Source of the DNA: Anaeromyxobacter oryzae
GTDB taxonomy: Bacteria > Myxococcota > Myxococcia > Myxococcales > Anaeromyxobacteraceae
Direction of reading: 5' to 3'
Length of the DNA stretch: 64,000 nucleotides
NCBI RefSeq assembly: GCF_023169945.1
Contig: NZ_AP025591.1
Location: forward strand, 4,336,481 to 4,400,480
Every line of letters begins with the position of its first letter. The stretch's first letter is position 1. The notes beneath the pieces were generated by a model that saw nothing but the letters and a program-made list of their open reading frames with translations, ran no database searches and was not told the origin of the DNA. The translations under genes were made by a program, and so were the position numbers. Shown in pieces: positions 39,544-49,120 of this stretch.

Positions 39544-40971
39544 CTACGCCTGCAGCGGCGCGAACGGCCGGACCATCCGCGCGACGAACGGCAGGTCCGG
39601 GTGCAGCTCCGCCTTCGCGCCCTGCACCGCCCGCCGGAGCGTCTCGTCGTCCGGCACGATCTCCAGGGGCGACAGCACGCGCTGGAAGGACCGGTGGTGG
39701 TGCGCGAAGGGCCGGCTCCGGGCGACGTTCTTGGCCGCGAGCTGCTCCAGCCCGAACCACAGCGGGTGCGCGAGCTTCGGCCCGAAGCCCTCGAGCGCGA
39801 GCACGAACGCGTTGCGCGTGCCGACGGCGCCGCGCTGCACCGCGGCCCACGCGGCGCGTGCCGGGAGGTTGTCGACCAGGCCGCCGTCGCAGAGCCGCGC
39901 CACGTCGTGGCGCTCGAGGACCGCGGCGAGCAGCCGGTGCATCCGCTCGTCGTCGCGGAGCACGTCGTAGTGGATTACGCCGGGGAGGGCCGAGGAGAAC
40001 CCGACGGCGTCGATCGCGTCGAAGGCGCGCGTCTCCGGATCCTCGCCGAGGTAGATCCGGGCGAACCGATCGCCCTGCGCGAGGAGCTCGGTCAGCGCCT
40101 GGAGCACGTCCGACACCACGCGCGAGAGGACGCCGGGCCGGGGCGCGCGCCCGTGCTCGTCGAGGAGGTGCTCGTACGCCGCCGGGTCCCGGGGCAGCGC
40201 GCCCGCGCGGATCCCGGTCACCGCCACCACGAGCGGGATGGGGAGCTGGCCGAGCGTGAGCGGATGGCCGTCGGGGCCCTTCAGGAAGTCGCCGATCGCG
40301 GCGCGCAGGTACAGGCGCATCGCCGCGGGCACGCCGTAGCGCGCCTCGGTCTGCAGGAAGCGGAAGATGCTCCGGAACGAGAGCTGGCGGAGCGCCGCGT
40401 CCACGTCCTCGGCGTGCCAGCGGAGCCGCCGCGCGCGGAAGAGGAGCAGCACGGAGCCCATGCTCGTGCCGGCGAGCAGGCGCGGGACGAGCCCGTACTG
40501 GTCGAGCAGCGCGAACGCCCCGAGGTAGGACCAGGCGACGCCGCCCCCGCCGCCGCAGACGAGGACGAGCGCCTTCTCGCAGACCTCGCGATCGAGCGCG
40601 TCGGGCGAGAGGCGCCCCGCCGAGGCCAGGACGGCGCGGTCGCGAAAGGCGCGGGCGTGGAGCGAGAGATCCGCGACCAGGCCGACGACGCGGGCCCGAT
40701 CGGGGCCGCCCGGCGCGAGGAGGGCGGGGACCAGCCGCTCGCGGACGTCGGCGCGGAAGGGCGCGAGGGCCGGCGCGAGATCGACGTCGGCGCCGTCCGG
40801 CGCGCGGACGCGCTCGAGGCGGGCGAGGTTGAGCGCGTACCGGAGCGCCGCCTCGTCGGGCTCGGAGAGCCACGCCGCGGTGCTCACCACGGAGCGGACC
40901 AGGGCGGCCTCGGCCTCCTCGAACGGACGGGCGGCGTCGCGGAGCGCGTCGATGGGGTCGCCGGAGGGCAC
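39544..40971 (-). CDS. Patatin-like phospholipase
   Basis: A 475-residue protein with a patatin lipid acyl hydrolase domain in its second half. The oxyanion hole is glycine-rich CGGGGGVAWSYLG (about 138-150), the nucleophile serine is in AGTSMGSVLLL (about 170), and the catalytic aspartate is in LCDGGLVDNLPA. The first ~125 residues are helical and unassigned. No signal peptide, so a cytosolic or membrane-peripheral enzyme is likely. GTSMG replaces the usual GTSxG without loss of the serine. Same strand as the APC permease upstream but separated by 64 bases. Confidence 0.85.
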   Translation of the reverse strand: MPSGDPIDALRDAARPFEEAEAALVRSVVSTAAWLSEPDEAALRYALNLARLERVRAPDGADVDLAPALAPFRADVRERLVPALLAPGGPDRARVVGLVADLSLHARAFRDRAVLASAGRLSPDALDREVCEKALVLVCGGGGGVAWSYLGAFALLDQYGLVPRLLAGTSMGSVLLLFRARRLRWHAEDVDAALRQLSFRSIFRFLQTEARYGVPAAMRLYLRAAIGDFLKGPDGHPLTLGQLPIPLVVAVTGIRAGALPRDPAAYEHLLDEHGRAPRPGVLSRVVSDVLQALTELLAQGDRFARIYLGEDPETRAFDAIDAVGFSSALPGVIHYDVLRDDERMHRLLAAVLERHDVARLCDGGLVDNLPARAAWAAVQRGAVGTRNAFVLALEGFGPKLAHPLWFGLEQLAAKNVARSRPFAHHHRSFQRVLSPLEIVPDDETLRRAVQGAKAELHPDLPFVARMVRPFAPLQA

Positions 40972-41035
40972 GAGGCGGCCATTCTAGACGACGGCGCGGC
41001 GCGCGCGAGGTGGGGAGCCGGCGCACCAGGCCGAT

Positions 41036-43045
41036 CTACGCCGCCTCGAGCACCCGGACCGGAAGCACCATCGTGTTGAGCCCCGCGAACTGGAGCCGCC
41101 GCTGCAGCACGTAGCCGGTCTCGTTGTGGAGGAGGCGCTGGAACCAGCGCTCCTCCTTGAAGACGAGCTTTCCGGCGAAGAAGACGGCGCGCGGGAACTC
41201 GCGCCCGACCTCGAGGCAGAGGCGCTCCGCCTCGGCGACCGCCTCCGTCCCCACCGACATCCGCCAGTCCGCCGCGAGCCCGAGCCGCCGCGCGAGGTCC
41301 ACGTACCGGCGGAGCGACTCCTCCGTCCGGCGGCGGATCTCCTCGACCTCCTCGACGCCCTTCATCGTGGCGGAGTCGATGACGCCCACCGACACGAAGA
41401 GGAAGTTCTGGAAGAACCCCGGGAAGAGCCGCTGCACCGTGAGCAGCGCGTGGATGCCGAGCCCGGCGTAGCCGCCGACCAGCATCACCGCCGTCGGGCG
41501 GCGGGGATCGAGCGGTCCGTGCTCGGCGACCGGGTGCGCGGGGAGGGCGTTCATGATCTCGTCCAGGCGCCGGAGGTTTCCCTGGACGGTGCGGTAGTGC
41601 TGGCGGATGGCGAAGCAGAGCGCGACCAGGAGGCTCGTCACGACGATGGTGACCCAGCCGCCCTGCCGGCCCTTCTCCCAGACGACGCCGAGGAGGATCC
41701 CCGCGCAGAGCACGAACGCGAGCCCGTGGATCGCGAAGCCGCCGGCGCGGCCCGGCCGCCGGTGCCGGCGCCAGTACCGGAGCATCGCCGCCTGCGACAG
41801 CGAGAAGGTCACGAAGACGTTGATGGAGTACATCGTGACGAGGTGGGTGATGTCGCCGCGGGTGAGGACCAGCGTCGCGAGCGACGCGCCGCCCATGAGG
41901 AGCACCCCGTCCTGGGTGACGAGGCGCTCCGACAGCGCCGCGAACCGGCGGGGCAGCCACGAGTCGGTCGCCATGTTCGCCATCACCCGCGGGCCGTCGA
42001 GGAAGCCGGCCTGGGCGGCGACGAAGAGGAGCGCCGCCTCGATGGCGAGCGTCCCCACGACGAACCCGCGCCCGATGGCGACGCCGCCGGGGGAGAACCC
42101 CCCGGCGAACCGCTCGAGGAGGACGGCGTTCATCGTCTTCCCCTCCTGCGGCACGGCGCGGAAGAGGAGGTACGCGAGGAGGATCCCGCCCGCGGTGATG
42201 GACAGCGAGACCGCCATGTACGTCATCGTCCGGCGGGCGGTCGCGACCTTGGGCTCGCGCATGATCTGGAGGCCGTTCGAGACCGCCTCGATCCCGGTGT
42301 ACGTGCCGGCGCCCATCGAGTACGCGAGGAGGAAGATCCCGAAGACCTTCGCGAGCCCCTCGGTCGACACCGCGGTCCGGTACTCCGAGTGGATCTGCGA
42401 CGCCACCGCCGGGACGTCGCCGAGGTGCGATCCGATCGCCCCGAAGATCAGGATCGCGTGGGTCACGAGGAAGAGGCCGAAGATCGGCGCGAGCACGGTG
42501 ACCGACTCGCGGACGCCGCGCAGGTTCAGCACCACGAGGAGCCCGATCGCGAGCGCCTCCGCGGGGACCTTGTACGGCGCGGCGGCCGGCGGGAGGAAGC
42601 TCCACACGGCGTCGCCGCCCGCGGCGGTCGAGACGGAGATGGTGAGCACGTAGTCGACGAGGAGCGCTGCGCCGGAGACGACGCCCACGCTCGGCCCGAG
42701 GAGCCTCGTCGCGACGACGTAGCCGCCGCCGCCGAAAGGGAACCGCGCGATGATCTGCGAGTAGGCGAGGGAGATGACGAGCACCGTCACCGCGGTGGCG
42801 GCCGCGAGCGCCAGCGCGAGGAAGTGGTGCGTCCCGATGGCGCGGTACGCCTCGTCGGGGCCGTACGCGGACGAGGACAGCCCGTCCGCGCCCAGGCCGA
42901 CCCAGGCGAGGAGGGCGACGAGCGAGATCGCGTGGTACGTCCGGGGGTCCCGGAGGTCGCGCGGCGCGCCGAGGAGGCGCTTCCGCAGGGATCCGCGGCG
43001 CCCGCGCGGGTCGATCCGCCCCGGCTCTGCCCGGACGTCCTCCAC
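41036..43045 (-). CDS. APC superfamily permease with C-terminal soluble domain
   Basis: A 669-residue transporter. About 12 transmembrane helices occupy residues 35-480, beginning HAISLVALLAWVGLGADGLS, whose GLGADGLSSSAYG resembles the unwound helix 1 of APC transporters. The loop FPFGGGGYVVATRLLGPSVG is typical of the amino acid/polyamine/cation family. The C-terminal ~170 residues form a soluble domain (LRRYVDLARRLGLAADWRMS) that could be regulatory, comparable to USP-like tails. The substrate (amino acid or potassium) is unknown. GTG/ATG start region is basic (GRRGSLRKRLLG). Confidence 0.85.
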   Translation of the reverse strand: MEDVRAEPGRIDPRGRRGSLRKRLLGAPRDLRDPRTYHAISLVALLAWVGLGADGLSSSAYGPDEAYRAIGTHHFLALALAAATAVTVLVISLAYSQIIARFPFGGGGYVVATRLLGPSVGVVSGAALLVDYVLTISVSTAAGGDAVWSFLPPAAAPYKVPAEALAIGLLVVLNLRGVRESVTVLAPIFGLFLVTHAILIFGAIGSHLGDVPAVASQIHSEYRTAVSTEGLAKVFGIFLLAYSMGAGTYTGIEAVSNGLQIMREPKVATARRTMTYMAVSLSITAGGILLAYLLFRAVPQEGKTMNAVLLERFAGGFSPGGVAIGRGFVVGTLAIEAALLFVAAQAGFLDGPRVMANMATDSWLPRRFAALSERLVTQDGVLLMGGASLATLVLTRGDITHLVTMYSINVFVTFSLSQAAMLRYWRRHRRPGRAGGFAIHGLAFVLCAGILLGVVWEKGRQGGWVTIVVTSLLVALCFAIRQHYRTVQGNLRRLDEIMNALPAHPVAEHGPLDPRRPTAVMLVGGYAGLGIHALLTVQRLFPGFFQNFLFVSVGVIDSATMKGVEEVEEIRRRTEESLRRYVDLARRLGLAADWRMSVGTEAVAEAERLCLEVGREFPRAVFFAGKLVFKEERWFQRLLHNETGYVLQRRLQFAGLNTMVLPVRVLEAA

Positions 43046-43115
43046 CGGGAAGCACTAGCGCGGCCCCTCCGGCGCCGCTCCCCTCGCGAGGGGTTCACCC
43101 CGCCCGCGCGGTCCG

Positions 43116-46100
43116 TCAGCGGACGACCGCGTCGAAGGCCGACCGGACGGCGGCGGTGACGCGCGCGTACTCGCCGAGGAACCGCTCGCCCGGCTCCGGT
43201 CCGTAGTAGCCGAGCCGGCGCGCGAGCTGGTGCATCGCGGGGCCGCGCTCCGGCAGGTGGTCGATCGCGTAGTCGTGGACGATCCGCAGCCGCAGCTCCA
43301 CGCGGCGCAGGAAGTCGTAGCCCTTCGCGAGGGCCTCGTGGTCCGCCTCGCGGAGGAGGCCCGCCGCGCGCAGCCTCCCGAGCGCCTCGGGCGTCGAGCC
43401 GGTGCGGATCGAGGGGTGATCGTGGCCGTGGGCGAGCTGGAGGAACTGGGCCGCGAACTCGACGTCCACGAGCCCGCCGCGCCCGGTCTTCGGGTTCTTC
43501 CCGCGCGACGACTCGCGCGCGAGCTCCGTCTCCATCCTCTCGCGCATCCGCCGGATCTCGGCGGCGAGCGCGGCCCGGTCCTCGCGCAGCCCGTACACGA
43601 CCGGCACGATGACGCGCGCGCGGATCTCCTCGAACAGCGCCGCGTCGCCCGCGACGTGCCGCGCGCGGAGCAGCGCCTGGCGCTCCCAGAGCTGGCTCCG
43701 CACGTGACCCATCGCGCCGTCGCGCCCCTCGCCGCCCGGGAGCGCGTCGCCGACGTGGTACCGCGTGAACCCATCGGTGCCGATGACCAGCGCCCCCTGG
43801 TTCCCGGAGGGCCGCAGCCGCGTGTCGATCTGGTACAGGCGTCCCTCGCGGAGCGGCATCTGCAGGAAGGACATCAGGCGCTGCGCGAGGCGCGCGTAGC
43901 GCTCGTACCCGGGGACGTTCGCCCCGCCGGGATAGAGGAAGATGAGGTCGAGATCGGAGTGGTAGCCGAGCTCGCGACCGCCGAGCTTCCCCATCCCGAT
44001 GACGCACAGGCGGCCCGCCGGGAGGACGCCCTTCGCGCTCGCCTCGGTCTCCGCGAGCGCGAGGCACGCCTCGAGGCTCACCTCGGCGAGGTCGGTGAGC
44101 TGCCCCGACACGGCGGGCAGGTCGAGCGTCCCGGCGATGTCGTGGATCGCGATGCGGAGGACCTCCTCGTTCTTGTAGCGCCGGAGCTCGCCGAGGCGGA
44201 GCTCCAGGACCTCGTCGAGCGGGAGGTCGTCCTCCGGCACCGTCGCGAGCCGCTCCTCCACCTCCCGGCGGAAGGTCTCCCGGTCCTTCGCGAGCCGCAC
44301 CTGGTCCTCGCGGAGGAGGATGTCGATGAGCTCCGGGTGGCGGAGGAAGCGCTTCGAGAGGAAGTCGGAGGTCCCGAACAGCGAGAGCATGAGCCGGGCG
44401 ACGCGCCGCCGGTCGCCGAGCATCCGGAAGTAGGGCTCGGGGTTGCGGAGCGCGGCGGCGAAGTCGGCGAGGTGCGAGAGCGCCTGGTCCGGATCCGGCG
44501 TGCCGAGCACGTCGGAGAGGAGCGCGACGGCGGCGGCCGGATCGCCGAGGCGCGAGAACGGCGTCCGGCGCCGCGCCATGGCGTCGAGCGCGGCGATGGC
44601 GCGGTCGGGATCCGCGAAGCCGCGCCGCACCGCGATCTCCGCGCGGCGCTGGGGCTCCACGTCGGCCTCGGCGAGGAGCGCGAGCTCGGGGTCGAGCTTC
44701 ACCTCCTCCTTGCCCGTGCCGAGGAGGCCGGCGAACAGCCCGGCCACGCGCTCGCGGTGCGCCACGAGGACGGCCTCGAACGCCTCCTCCGAGGCGTACC
44801 CCATCGACCGCGCGAGGCCGAGGCGCTCGCCGGGCGCGGGGAGGCGGTGCGTCTGCGCGCCCTCCACCATCTGGACGCGGTGCTCGGCGCGGCGGAGGAA
44901 GAGGTACGCGTCCGCGAGCTCGTCGCGGTCCTTCGCCGGCACGATGCCCGCGAACAGCAGCCGCTCGAGCGCGGGAAGCACCGCGCGCTCGCGCAGCGCG
45001 CGCCCCTCGTCACGGCCGCCGTGCAGGAGCTGCAGCGCGGACACGAAGAACTCGGCCTCGCGGATGCCGCCCTTCCCGAGCTTCAGGTCGTCCTTGCCCT
45101 CGCCGCCGGCGCGCGCGTCGATGCGCGCCTTCATCGCCTGGATCTCCTCGATGACGCCCAGGTCGAGGCTGCGCCGCCACACGAACGACTCGAGGCTCCG
45201 CAGGAGCGCGTCGCCGACCTCGAGGTCCCCCGCGCCGGGCCGCGCCTTCACGAGCGCGTTCCGCTCCCACGACCGCCCGAACGACTGGTAGTAGAGCTCG
45301 GCGGCCCGGACGCTGTTCACGATGGGGCCGTTCTGGCCGTCGGGGCGGAGGTTCAGGTCCACGCGGAACACGAAGCCGTCCTCGGTCGGCTTCGCGATCG
45401 CCTCCGTGACGTGCTCCGCGAGCTTCGCGTAGTACGCGAAGTGGGTGACCGCCTTCTCTCCGGTGGTCTGGCCGTCGCGGTCGTACACGTAGATGAGGTC
45501 GATGTCCGACGAGAAGTTCAGCTCGCGGGCGCCGAGCTTCCCCATGGCGAGGGCGCAGAAGCCGGCGCCCGGCTCGCGGTCGGCGAGCCCCGCCGGCGGT
45601 CCGTGCCGGGCCCGGAGCCGCCGGTCGTGGAACCGGATCGCCGCGTCGAGGCAAGCGGTCGCGAGCGCCGAGAGCTCGCCCGTGACCTCCTTCACGCGGG
45701 CCCGCCGGAGATCGCGGAGCGCGATGCGGACCACCTCGCGGGCGCGCACCTGCCGGAGGAGCCGGTGGAACCCCGCGACGTCGTCCGCCGCGACGCGCCG
45801 CGCGGCGCGGTCGAGGACGCGGCGGAGCTCCGCCTCGGCGCGGGGCCTGAGCAGCCAGGGGGAGCGCGCCGCGCGGCGGAGGAGGTGCGGGGTCCGCGCG
45901 AGCAGCGCGGGGATCATCGACGACGCGCCGGCGAGCAGCGCCAGGGCCTCGAGGAGATCGGGCTCCTCCGGCACCGCGCCGGCCCCGTCGACGAACCGCT
46001 CCACGCCGGCGAGGGCGAGGTCGGGATCCGGCGCGAGGCGGCACGCCGCGACGATGGCGTCCACCCGGGCGGGGAAGCGCTTGCCGAGCCGGGCGAGGCG

Positions 46101-46166
46101 CTCGGCGGTCGCGGGATCGCGGGGCTCGGCGGGCGGCAGGCCGGGGATCGCGTGGGAGGTGAGCAC
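43116..46166 (-). CDS. glnE: Bifunctional glutamine synthetase adenylyltransferase/adenylyl-removing enzyme
   Basis: A 1016-residue enzyme that adds AMP to, and removes it from, glutamine synthetase in response to nitrogen status. Two nucleotidyltransferase domains are visible: the N-terminal removase domain with GKLGARELNFSSDIDLI (about 218-234) and the C-terminal transferase domain with GKLGGRELGYHSDLDLIF (about 722-739); each is followed by a helical GlnD-UR_UTase-like region. It is somewhat longer than the ~950-residue E. coli protein. The GTG start is preceded by only a weak ribosome-binding site. The nearby NtrC-type regulator may be a nitrogen-control neighbour, though this is not certain. 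Confidence 0.95.
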   Translation of the reverse strand: MLTSHAIPGLPPAEPRDPATAERLARLGKRFPARVDAIVAACRLAPDPDLALAGVERFVDGAGAVPEEPDLLEALALLAGASSMIPALLARTPHLLRRAARSPWLLRPRAEAELRRVLDRAARRVAADDVAGFHRLLRQVRAREVVRIALRDLRRARVKEVTGELSALATACLDAAIRFHDRRLRARHGPPAGLADREPGAGFCALAMGKLGARELNFSSDIDLIYVYDRDGQTTGEKAVTHFAYYAKLAEHVTEAIAKPTEDGFVFRVDLNLRPDGQNGPIVNSVRAAELYYQSFGRSWERNALVKARPGAGDLEVGDALLRSLESFVWRRSLDLGVIEEIQAMKARIDARAGGEGKDDLKLGKGGIREAEFFVSALQLLHGGRDEGRALRERAVLPALERLLFAGIVPAKDRDELADAYLFLRRAEHRVQMVEGAQTHRLPAPGERLGLARSMGYASEEAFEAVLVAHRERVAGLFAGLLGTGKEEVKLDPELALLAEADVEPQRRAEIAVRRGFADPDRAIAALDAMARRRTPFSRLGDPAAAVALLSDVLGTPDPDQALSHLADFAAALRNPEPYFRMLGDRRRVARLMLSLFGTSDFLSKRFLRHPELIDILLREDQVRLAKDRETFRREVEERLATVPEDDLPLDEVLELRLGELRRYKNEEVLRIAIHDIAGTLDLPAVSGQLTDLAEVSLEACLALAETEASAKGVLPAGRLCVIGMGKLGGRELGYHSDLDLIFLYPGGANVPGYERYARLAQRLMSFLQMPLREGRLYQIDTRLRPSGNQGALVIGTDGFTRYHVGDALPGGEGRDGAMGHVRSQLWERQALLRARHVAGDAALFEEIRARVIVPVVYGLREDRAALAAEIRRMRERMETELARESSRGKNPKTGRGGLVDVEFAAQFLQLAHGHDHPSIRTGSTPEALGRLRAAGLLREADHEALAKGYDFLRRVELRLRIVHDYAIDHLPERGPAMHQLARRLGYYGPEPGERFLGEYARVTAAVRSAFDAVVR

Positions 46167-46214
46167 GGGGCGTCATCATAGCGCCGCGAACGCGGCCGCG
46201 GCGCCGCCGCCGCT

Positions 46215-47258
46215 TCAGCGCGCGCCGGCCCGCGGGAGGAGCCGCCGGACGCGCCGGGGCAGCCGCTCGATCACGGCGCCGGACATCCGCGCCTCGTGCC
46301 GGATCCAGAGGACGGCTCCGCCGGCGAGGGCGGCCGCGACCGCCGCGAAGACGACCGGCAGCGCCGCGGGCTCGAGCGTCGCGTCGGCGATCCGCCCCGC
46401 CGCGCCGGCGAGCCCGATCGCGCCCGCGATGGCGAACGCCCGGCGCCGGACGAGGAGCGCGGCGGCGAGCAGCCAGAGCTGCACCGTGACGTACAGCACG
46501 AGCGACGTCCGGCTCGCCGACTGCGCCGTGGTGAGGCCTCCCCAGAACGAGACGAGGCCGGCGACGTAGAGCCAGCCGGCGTGGTCGCGCCGCGTGCGCC
46601 CGTCCAGGCCGAAGCCGGTTCCGAGCACGGCGAGCCCGAGCAGCGTCGAGAGGAGGGCGTGCTGCGTCCACGTCGGGGAGGGGCCGAAGATCGCGGGCGC
46701 CGCGTCCATCGCCGCGAACCAGGCGATGGCGGCGAGTGCCGCCGCGAGCACCGGGTAGCGGAGGATCCGCAGCGCCACCACCGTCGCGGCTGCGGCGGCG
46801 GCGAGGGGGGGAAGCCGATGCCCGAGGAGCCAGTCGCCCAGATCGTCCGGGGGCGGCGAGGTCACGGCCCAGCCGATCCAGTGCTCGCCGCAGTGCACCG
46901 CGAAGGGCACGAGGGCGAGTCCGGCGGCGAGCAGCGCCGCGCTCGCGCCGGGCGCGCGCCGCCGGAGCGTGCCTGCGCCGGCGAGGGCGGCGGCGGCGGC
47001 CAGCGCCGACGTGCCGAAGGCGGCCGCCGCGCCGCCGAACCGCTCCCATGTCGAGAGGGCGACCGCCGCGGCGGGCGCGGCGGCGAGCATGCCCGCCGCG
47101 AGGAGGAGCACCTCGCGGGCGGTCGACGACGGCGCGACGGGAACGGGATCCGGCGCGGGTGGAGCGGCGCTGAGCGCGCGCCAGAGCTCGTCGGCCTGGG
47201 CCGGCGTGACGACGCCCTGCCGGGCGACGGCGAGCAGATCCTCCTGGCGGAGCTCCAT
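46215..47258 (-). CDS. DUF2157-like polytopic membrane protein
   Basis: A 347-residue protein with a short soluble N-terminus (ELRQEDLLAVARQGVVTPAQ, then ADELWRAL) and about nine hydrophobic helices made largely of alanine, leucine and glycine. This pattern matches DUF2157/DUF4401-type membrane proteins of unknown function. ATG at 47258 was chosen; the frame is open far upstream across the NtrC gene, but that is antisense-type sequence. It lies 48 bases before glnE on the same strand, so they may be co-transcribed. Confidence 0.7.
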   Translation of the reverse strand: MELRQEDLLAVARQGVVTPAQADELWRALSAAPPAPDPVPVAPSSTAREVLLLAAGMLAAAPAAAVALSTWERFGGAAAAFGTSALAAAAALAGAGTLRRRAPGASAALLAAGLALVPFAVHCGEHWIGWAVTSPPPDDLGDWLLGHRLPPLAAAAAATVVALRILRYPVLAAALAAIAWFAAMDAAPAIFGPSPTWTQHALLSTLLGLAVLGTGFGLDGRTRRDHAGWLYVAGLVSFWGGLTTAQSASRTSLVLYVTVQLWLLAAALLVRRRAFAIAGAIGLAGAAGRIADATLEPAALPVVFAAVAAALAGGAVLWIRHEARMSGAVIERLPRRVRRLLPRAGAR

Positions 47259-47360
47259 TCCCGCGACCTCGTTCGGCCCCCGCCAGCCGGGCAGTCTAGA
47301 AGCTCGGCGCGGCGCGCTCAAGGCGTGCGGCGGGGACGACTGCCGGCGGGGATGGGCGGG

Positions 47361-47422
47361 GCGGGGACGCGGGGACGCGGGGACGCGGGGACGCGGGGAC
47401 GCGGGGACGCGGGGACGCGGGG
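47361..47422. repeat. Tandem 8-base repeat
   Basis: The unit GGGGACGC is repeated about seven times head to tail in the gap between the DUF2157-like gene and the NtrC-type gene. Such repeats readily change copy number. Confidence 0.9.
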
Positions 47423-47460
47423 GCGGGCGGGCGGAAGGCCGGGGCCCCCCGTCTACACCG

Positions 47461-47501
47461 TTCGCCCTGAGCGTAGCGCGGCCGCGCGGAGTCGAAGGGC
47501 G
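47461..47501. repeat. Palindromic dispersed-type element after the ntrC-like gene
   Basis: TTCGCCCTGAGCGTAGCGCG...CGGAGTCGAAGGGCG has complementary ends (CGCCCT with AGGGCG) and a perfect inner palindrome gcgcggccgcgc (47476-47487). The 'GAGCGTAGC...GAGTCGAAGG' form is a familiar intergenic element of GC-rich genomes. Its position 18 bases from the regulator's stop codon suggests a role in transcript ending. Confidence 0.55.
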
Positions 47502-47518
47502 CCGTGGAGGCGAGGCGC

Positions 47519-48949
47519 TCAGTCCTCGCCCGCGTCGTCGCCCGCGGCGGGCGCGACGCCGCGGCCGGCGCGGGACAGGCCGTGCTGCTTGATCTTCTTG
47601 TGGAGGTTCGTCCGCTCGACGCCCAGGGCCTGCGCCGCCTGGGTGATGTTCCAGTCGTGCTCCTCGAGCTTCTTCAGGATGTAGTCGCGCTCGACGAGGT
47701 CGCGGAGCTCCTTGAGCGGCACCTCCCCGTACCGGGAGAGGTCGGCGGCGCCGGTGCCGGCCGGCGCCGGCGCGGCCCGGGGCCCCACGCCCTCGGGCAC
47801 GTCGGCGGCGGTGATCCGCTCGCCGCTCATGATCACCATGCGCTCGCAGACGTTCCGGAGCTCGCGGACGTTTCCCGGCCACCGGTACACGGCGAGCCGC
47901 GGGTACACGTCCGGATCGACCGGCTTCGGGCGCATGCCGTTCTCGCGCACCGCGAGCTGGAAGAACCGCTCGGCGAGGAGCGGGACGTCCTCGAGCCGCT
48001 CGCGCAGCGCGGGGGCGCGGAGCGGGACCACGTTCAGGCGGAAGAAGAGGTCCTCCCGGAAGGTGCCCTCGCGCACCTCGGCCTCGAGGTCCTTGTTCGT
48101 CGCGGCCACGACGCGCACGTCGACGGTGAACGCCTTCTCGCTGCCGACCCGGACGATCTCGCCGGTCTGCAGCGCGCGGAGGACCTTCGCCTGGGCGGAG
48201 AGGCTCATGTCGCCGATCTCGTCCAGGAACAGCGTGCCGCCGTGCGCGACCTCGAACTGCCCGCGGCGCCGGGCGCCTGCGCCGGAGAAGCTGCCCTTCT
48301 CGTGCCCGAAGAGCTCGGACTCGATGAGCTCGCCCGGGATCGCGGCGCAGTTCACCTTCACGAACGGACCGGCGGCGCGCTTCGACTGCCGGTGGATCTC
48401 CGCGGCGATGAGCTCCTTCCCGGTCCCGGACTCGCCGGTGACGAGGACGCGGCCGCTCGTGGGCGCCACCTTCGCGATGTCCTCGCGGAGCTTCGCCATC
48501 GCCGGGCTCTCGCCGAGCATCTCGTCCGCGAACCGGCGCTCGCGCGCCCCGAGGTCCTTCACCTTCTCCTCGAGGCTCCGGCGCGCGAGCGCGTTCCGGA
48601 CCGAGACGAGCACGCGATCGCGGTCGACCGGCTTCGAGAAGAAGTCGGTCGCGCCGCGCTTCACGGCGTCCACGACGTCGCTCGTGTCGGCGTGCCCGGA
48701 GATCATGATCACCGGGAGGTCGCGCCACAGCTCGCGCGCCTTCGAGAGGAGGGTCAGGCCGTCCATCCCGGGCAGCCGGATGTCGAAGATGCAGAGGTCG
48801 ATGGGCTCGGCCTCCAGCAGCTTCAGGCCGTCCTCGGCGCTCTCGGCCTCGGTGACCTCGTAGCCCTCCGGCTCGAGCACCATGCGGAGCGAGCGGCGGA
48901 TGTTCTTCTCGTCGTCGACGACGAGGATGGTCGGCTTGCTCGGGTCCAT
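47519..48949 (-). CDS. NtrC/NtrX-family sigma-54-dependent response regulator
   Basis: A 476-residue transcription factor. Receiver domain 1-120 with phospho-acceptor aspartate 56 (LCIFDIRLPGMDG) and lysine in FFSKPVD; AAA+ domain about 145-385 with Walker A GESGTGKE (172-179), the sigma-54 contact loop GSFSGA (219-224, usually GAFTGA) and Walker B TLFLDEIG (239-246); C-terminal Fis-type helix-turn-helix (NITQAAQALGVERTNLHKKI). It activates sigma-54 promoters when phosphorylated. The ATG at 48949 starts the receiver domain directly. No partner kinase is next to it. Divergent from the small leader-peptide gene. Confidence 0.94.
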   Translation of the reverse strand: MDPSKPTILVVDDEKNIRRSLRMVLEPEGYEVTEAESAEDGLKLLEAEPIDLCIFDIRLPGMDGLTLLSKARELWRDLPVIMISGHADTSDVVDAVKRGATDFFSKPVDRDRVLVSVRNALARRSLEEKVKDLGARERRFADEMLGESPAMAKLREDIAKVAPTSGRVLVTGESGTGKELIAAEIHRQSKRAAGPFVKVNCAAIPGELIESELFGHEKGSFSGAGARRRGQFEVAHGGTLFLDEIGDMSLSAQAKVLRALQTGEIVRVGSEKAFTVDVRVVAATNKDLEAEVREGTFREDLFFRLNVVPLRAPALRERLEDVPLLAERFFQLAVRENGMRPKPVDPDVYPRLAVYRWPGNVRELRNVCERMVIMSGERITAADVPEGVGPRAAPAPAGTGAADLSRYGEVPLKELRDLVERDYILKKLEEHDWNITQAAQALGVERTNLHKKIKQHGLSRAGRGVAPAAGDDAGED

Positions 48950-49120
48950 GCGGGGCCGAGTATAGGCGGTCGGGAGAGCGGGCGCCCGCGTCGACGTGTC
49001 AGCTTTCCGATCCCGGCCGGTCTCTCCCACGGACGGAGCGACGGACGGACCCGATCGCCCCCGCCCAGCGAACACACTCACGAAACGGTTCCCGCCCGGA
49101 GCGGAGACCAAGGAGAGATC

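Noticed and set aside
39544..46181. Very long antisense frames opposite the patatin, APC permease and glnE genes
   Set aside because: Composition is charged and repetitive with no motifs; typical shadow frames in a high-GC genome.
47363..47420. CRISPR array
   Set aside because: The repeat unit is only eight bases with no spacers; it is a simple tandem repeat.
48950..49120. Sigma-54 promoter (TGGCAC-N5-TTGC) upstream of the small leader-peptide gene
   Set aside because: No matching GG/GC element pair was found, so control by the adjacent regulator remains unsupported.
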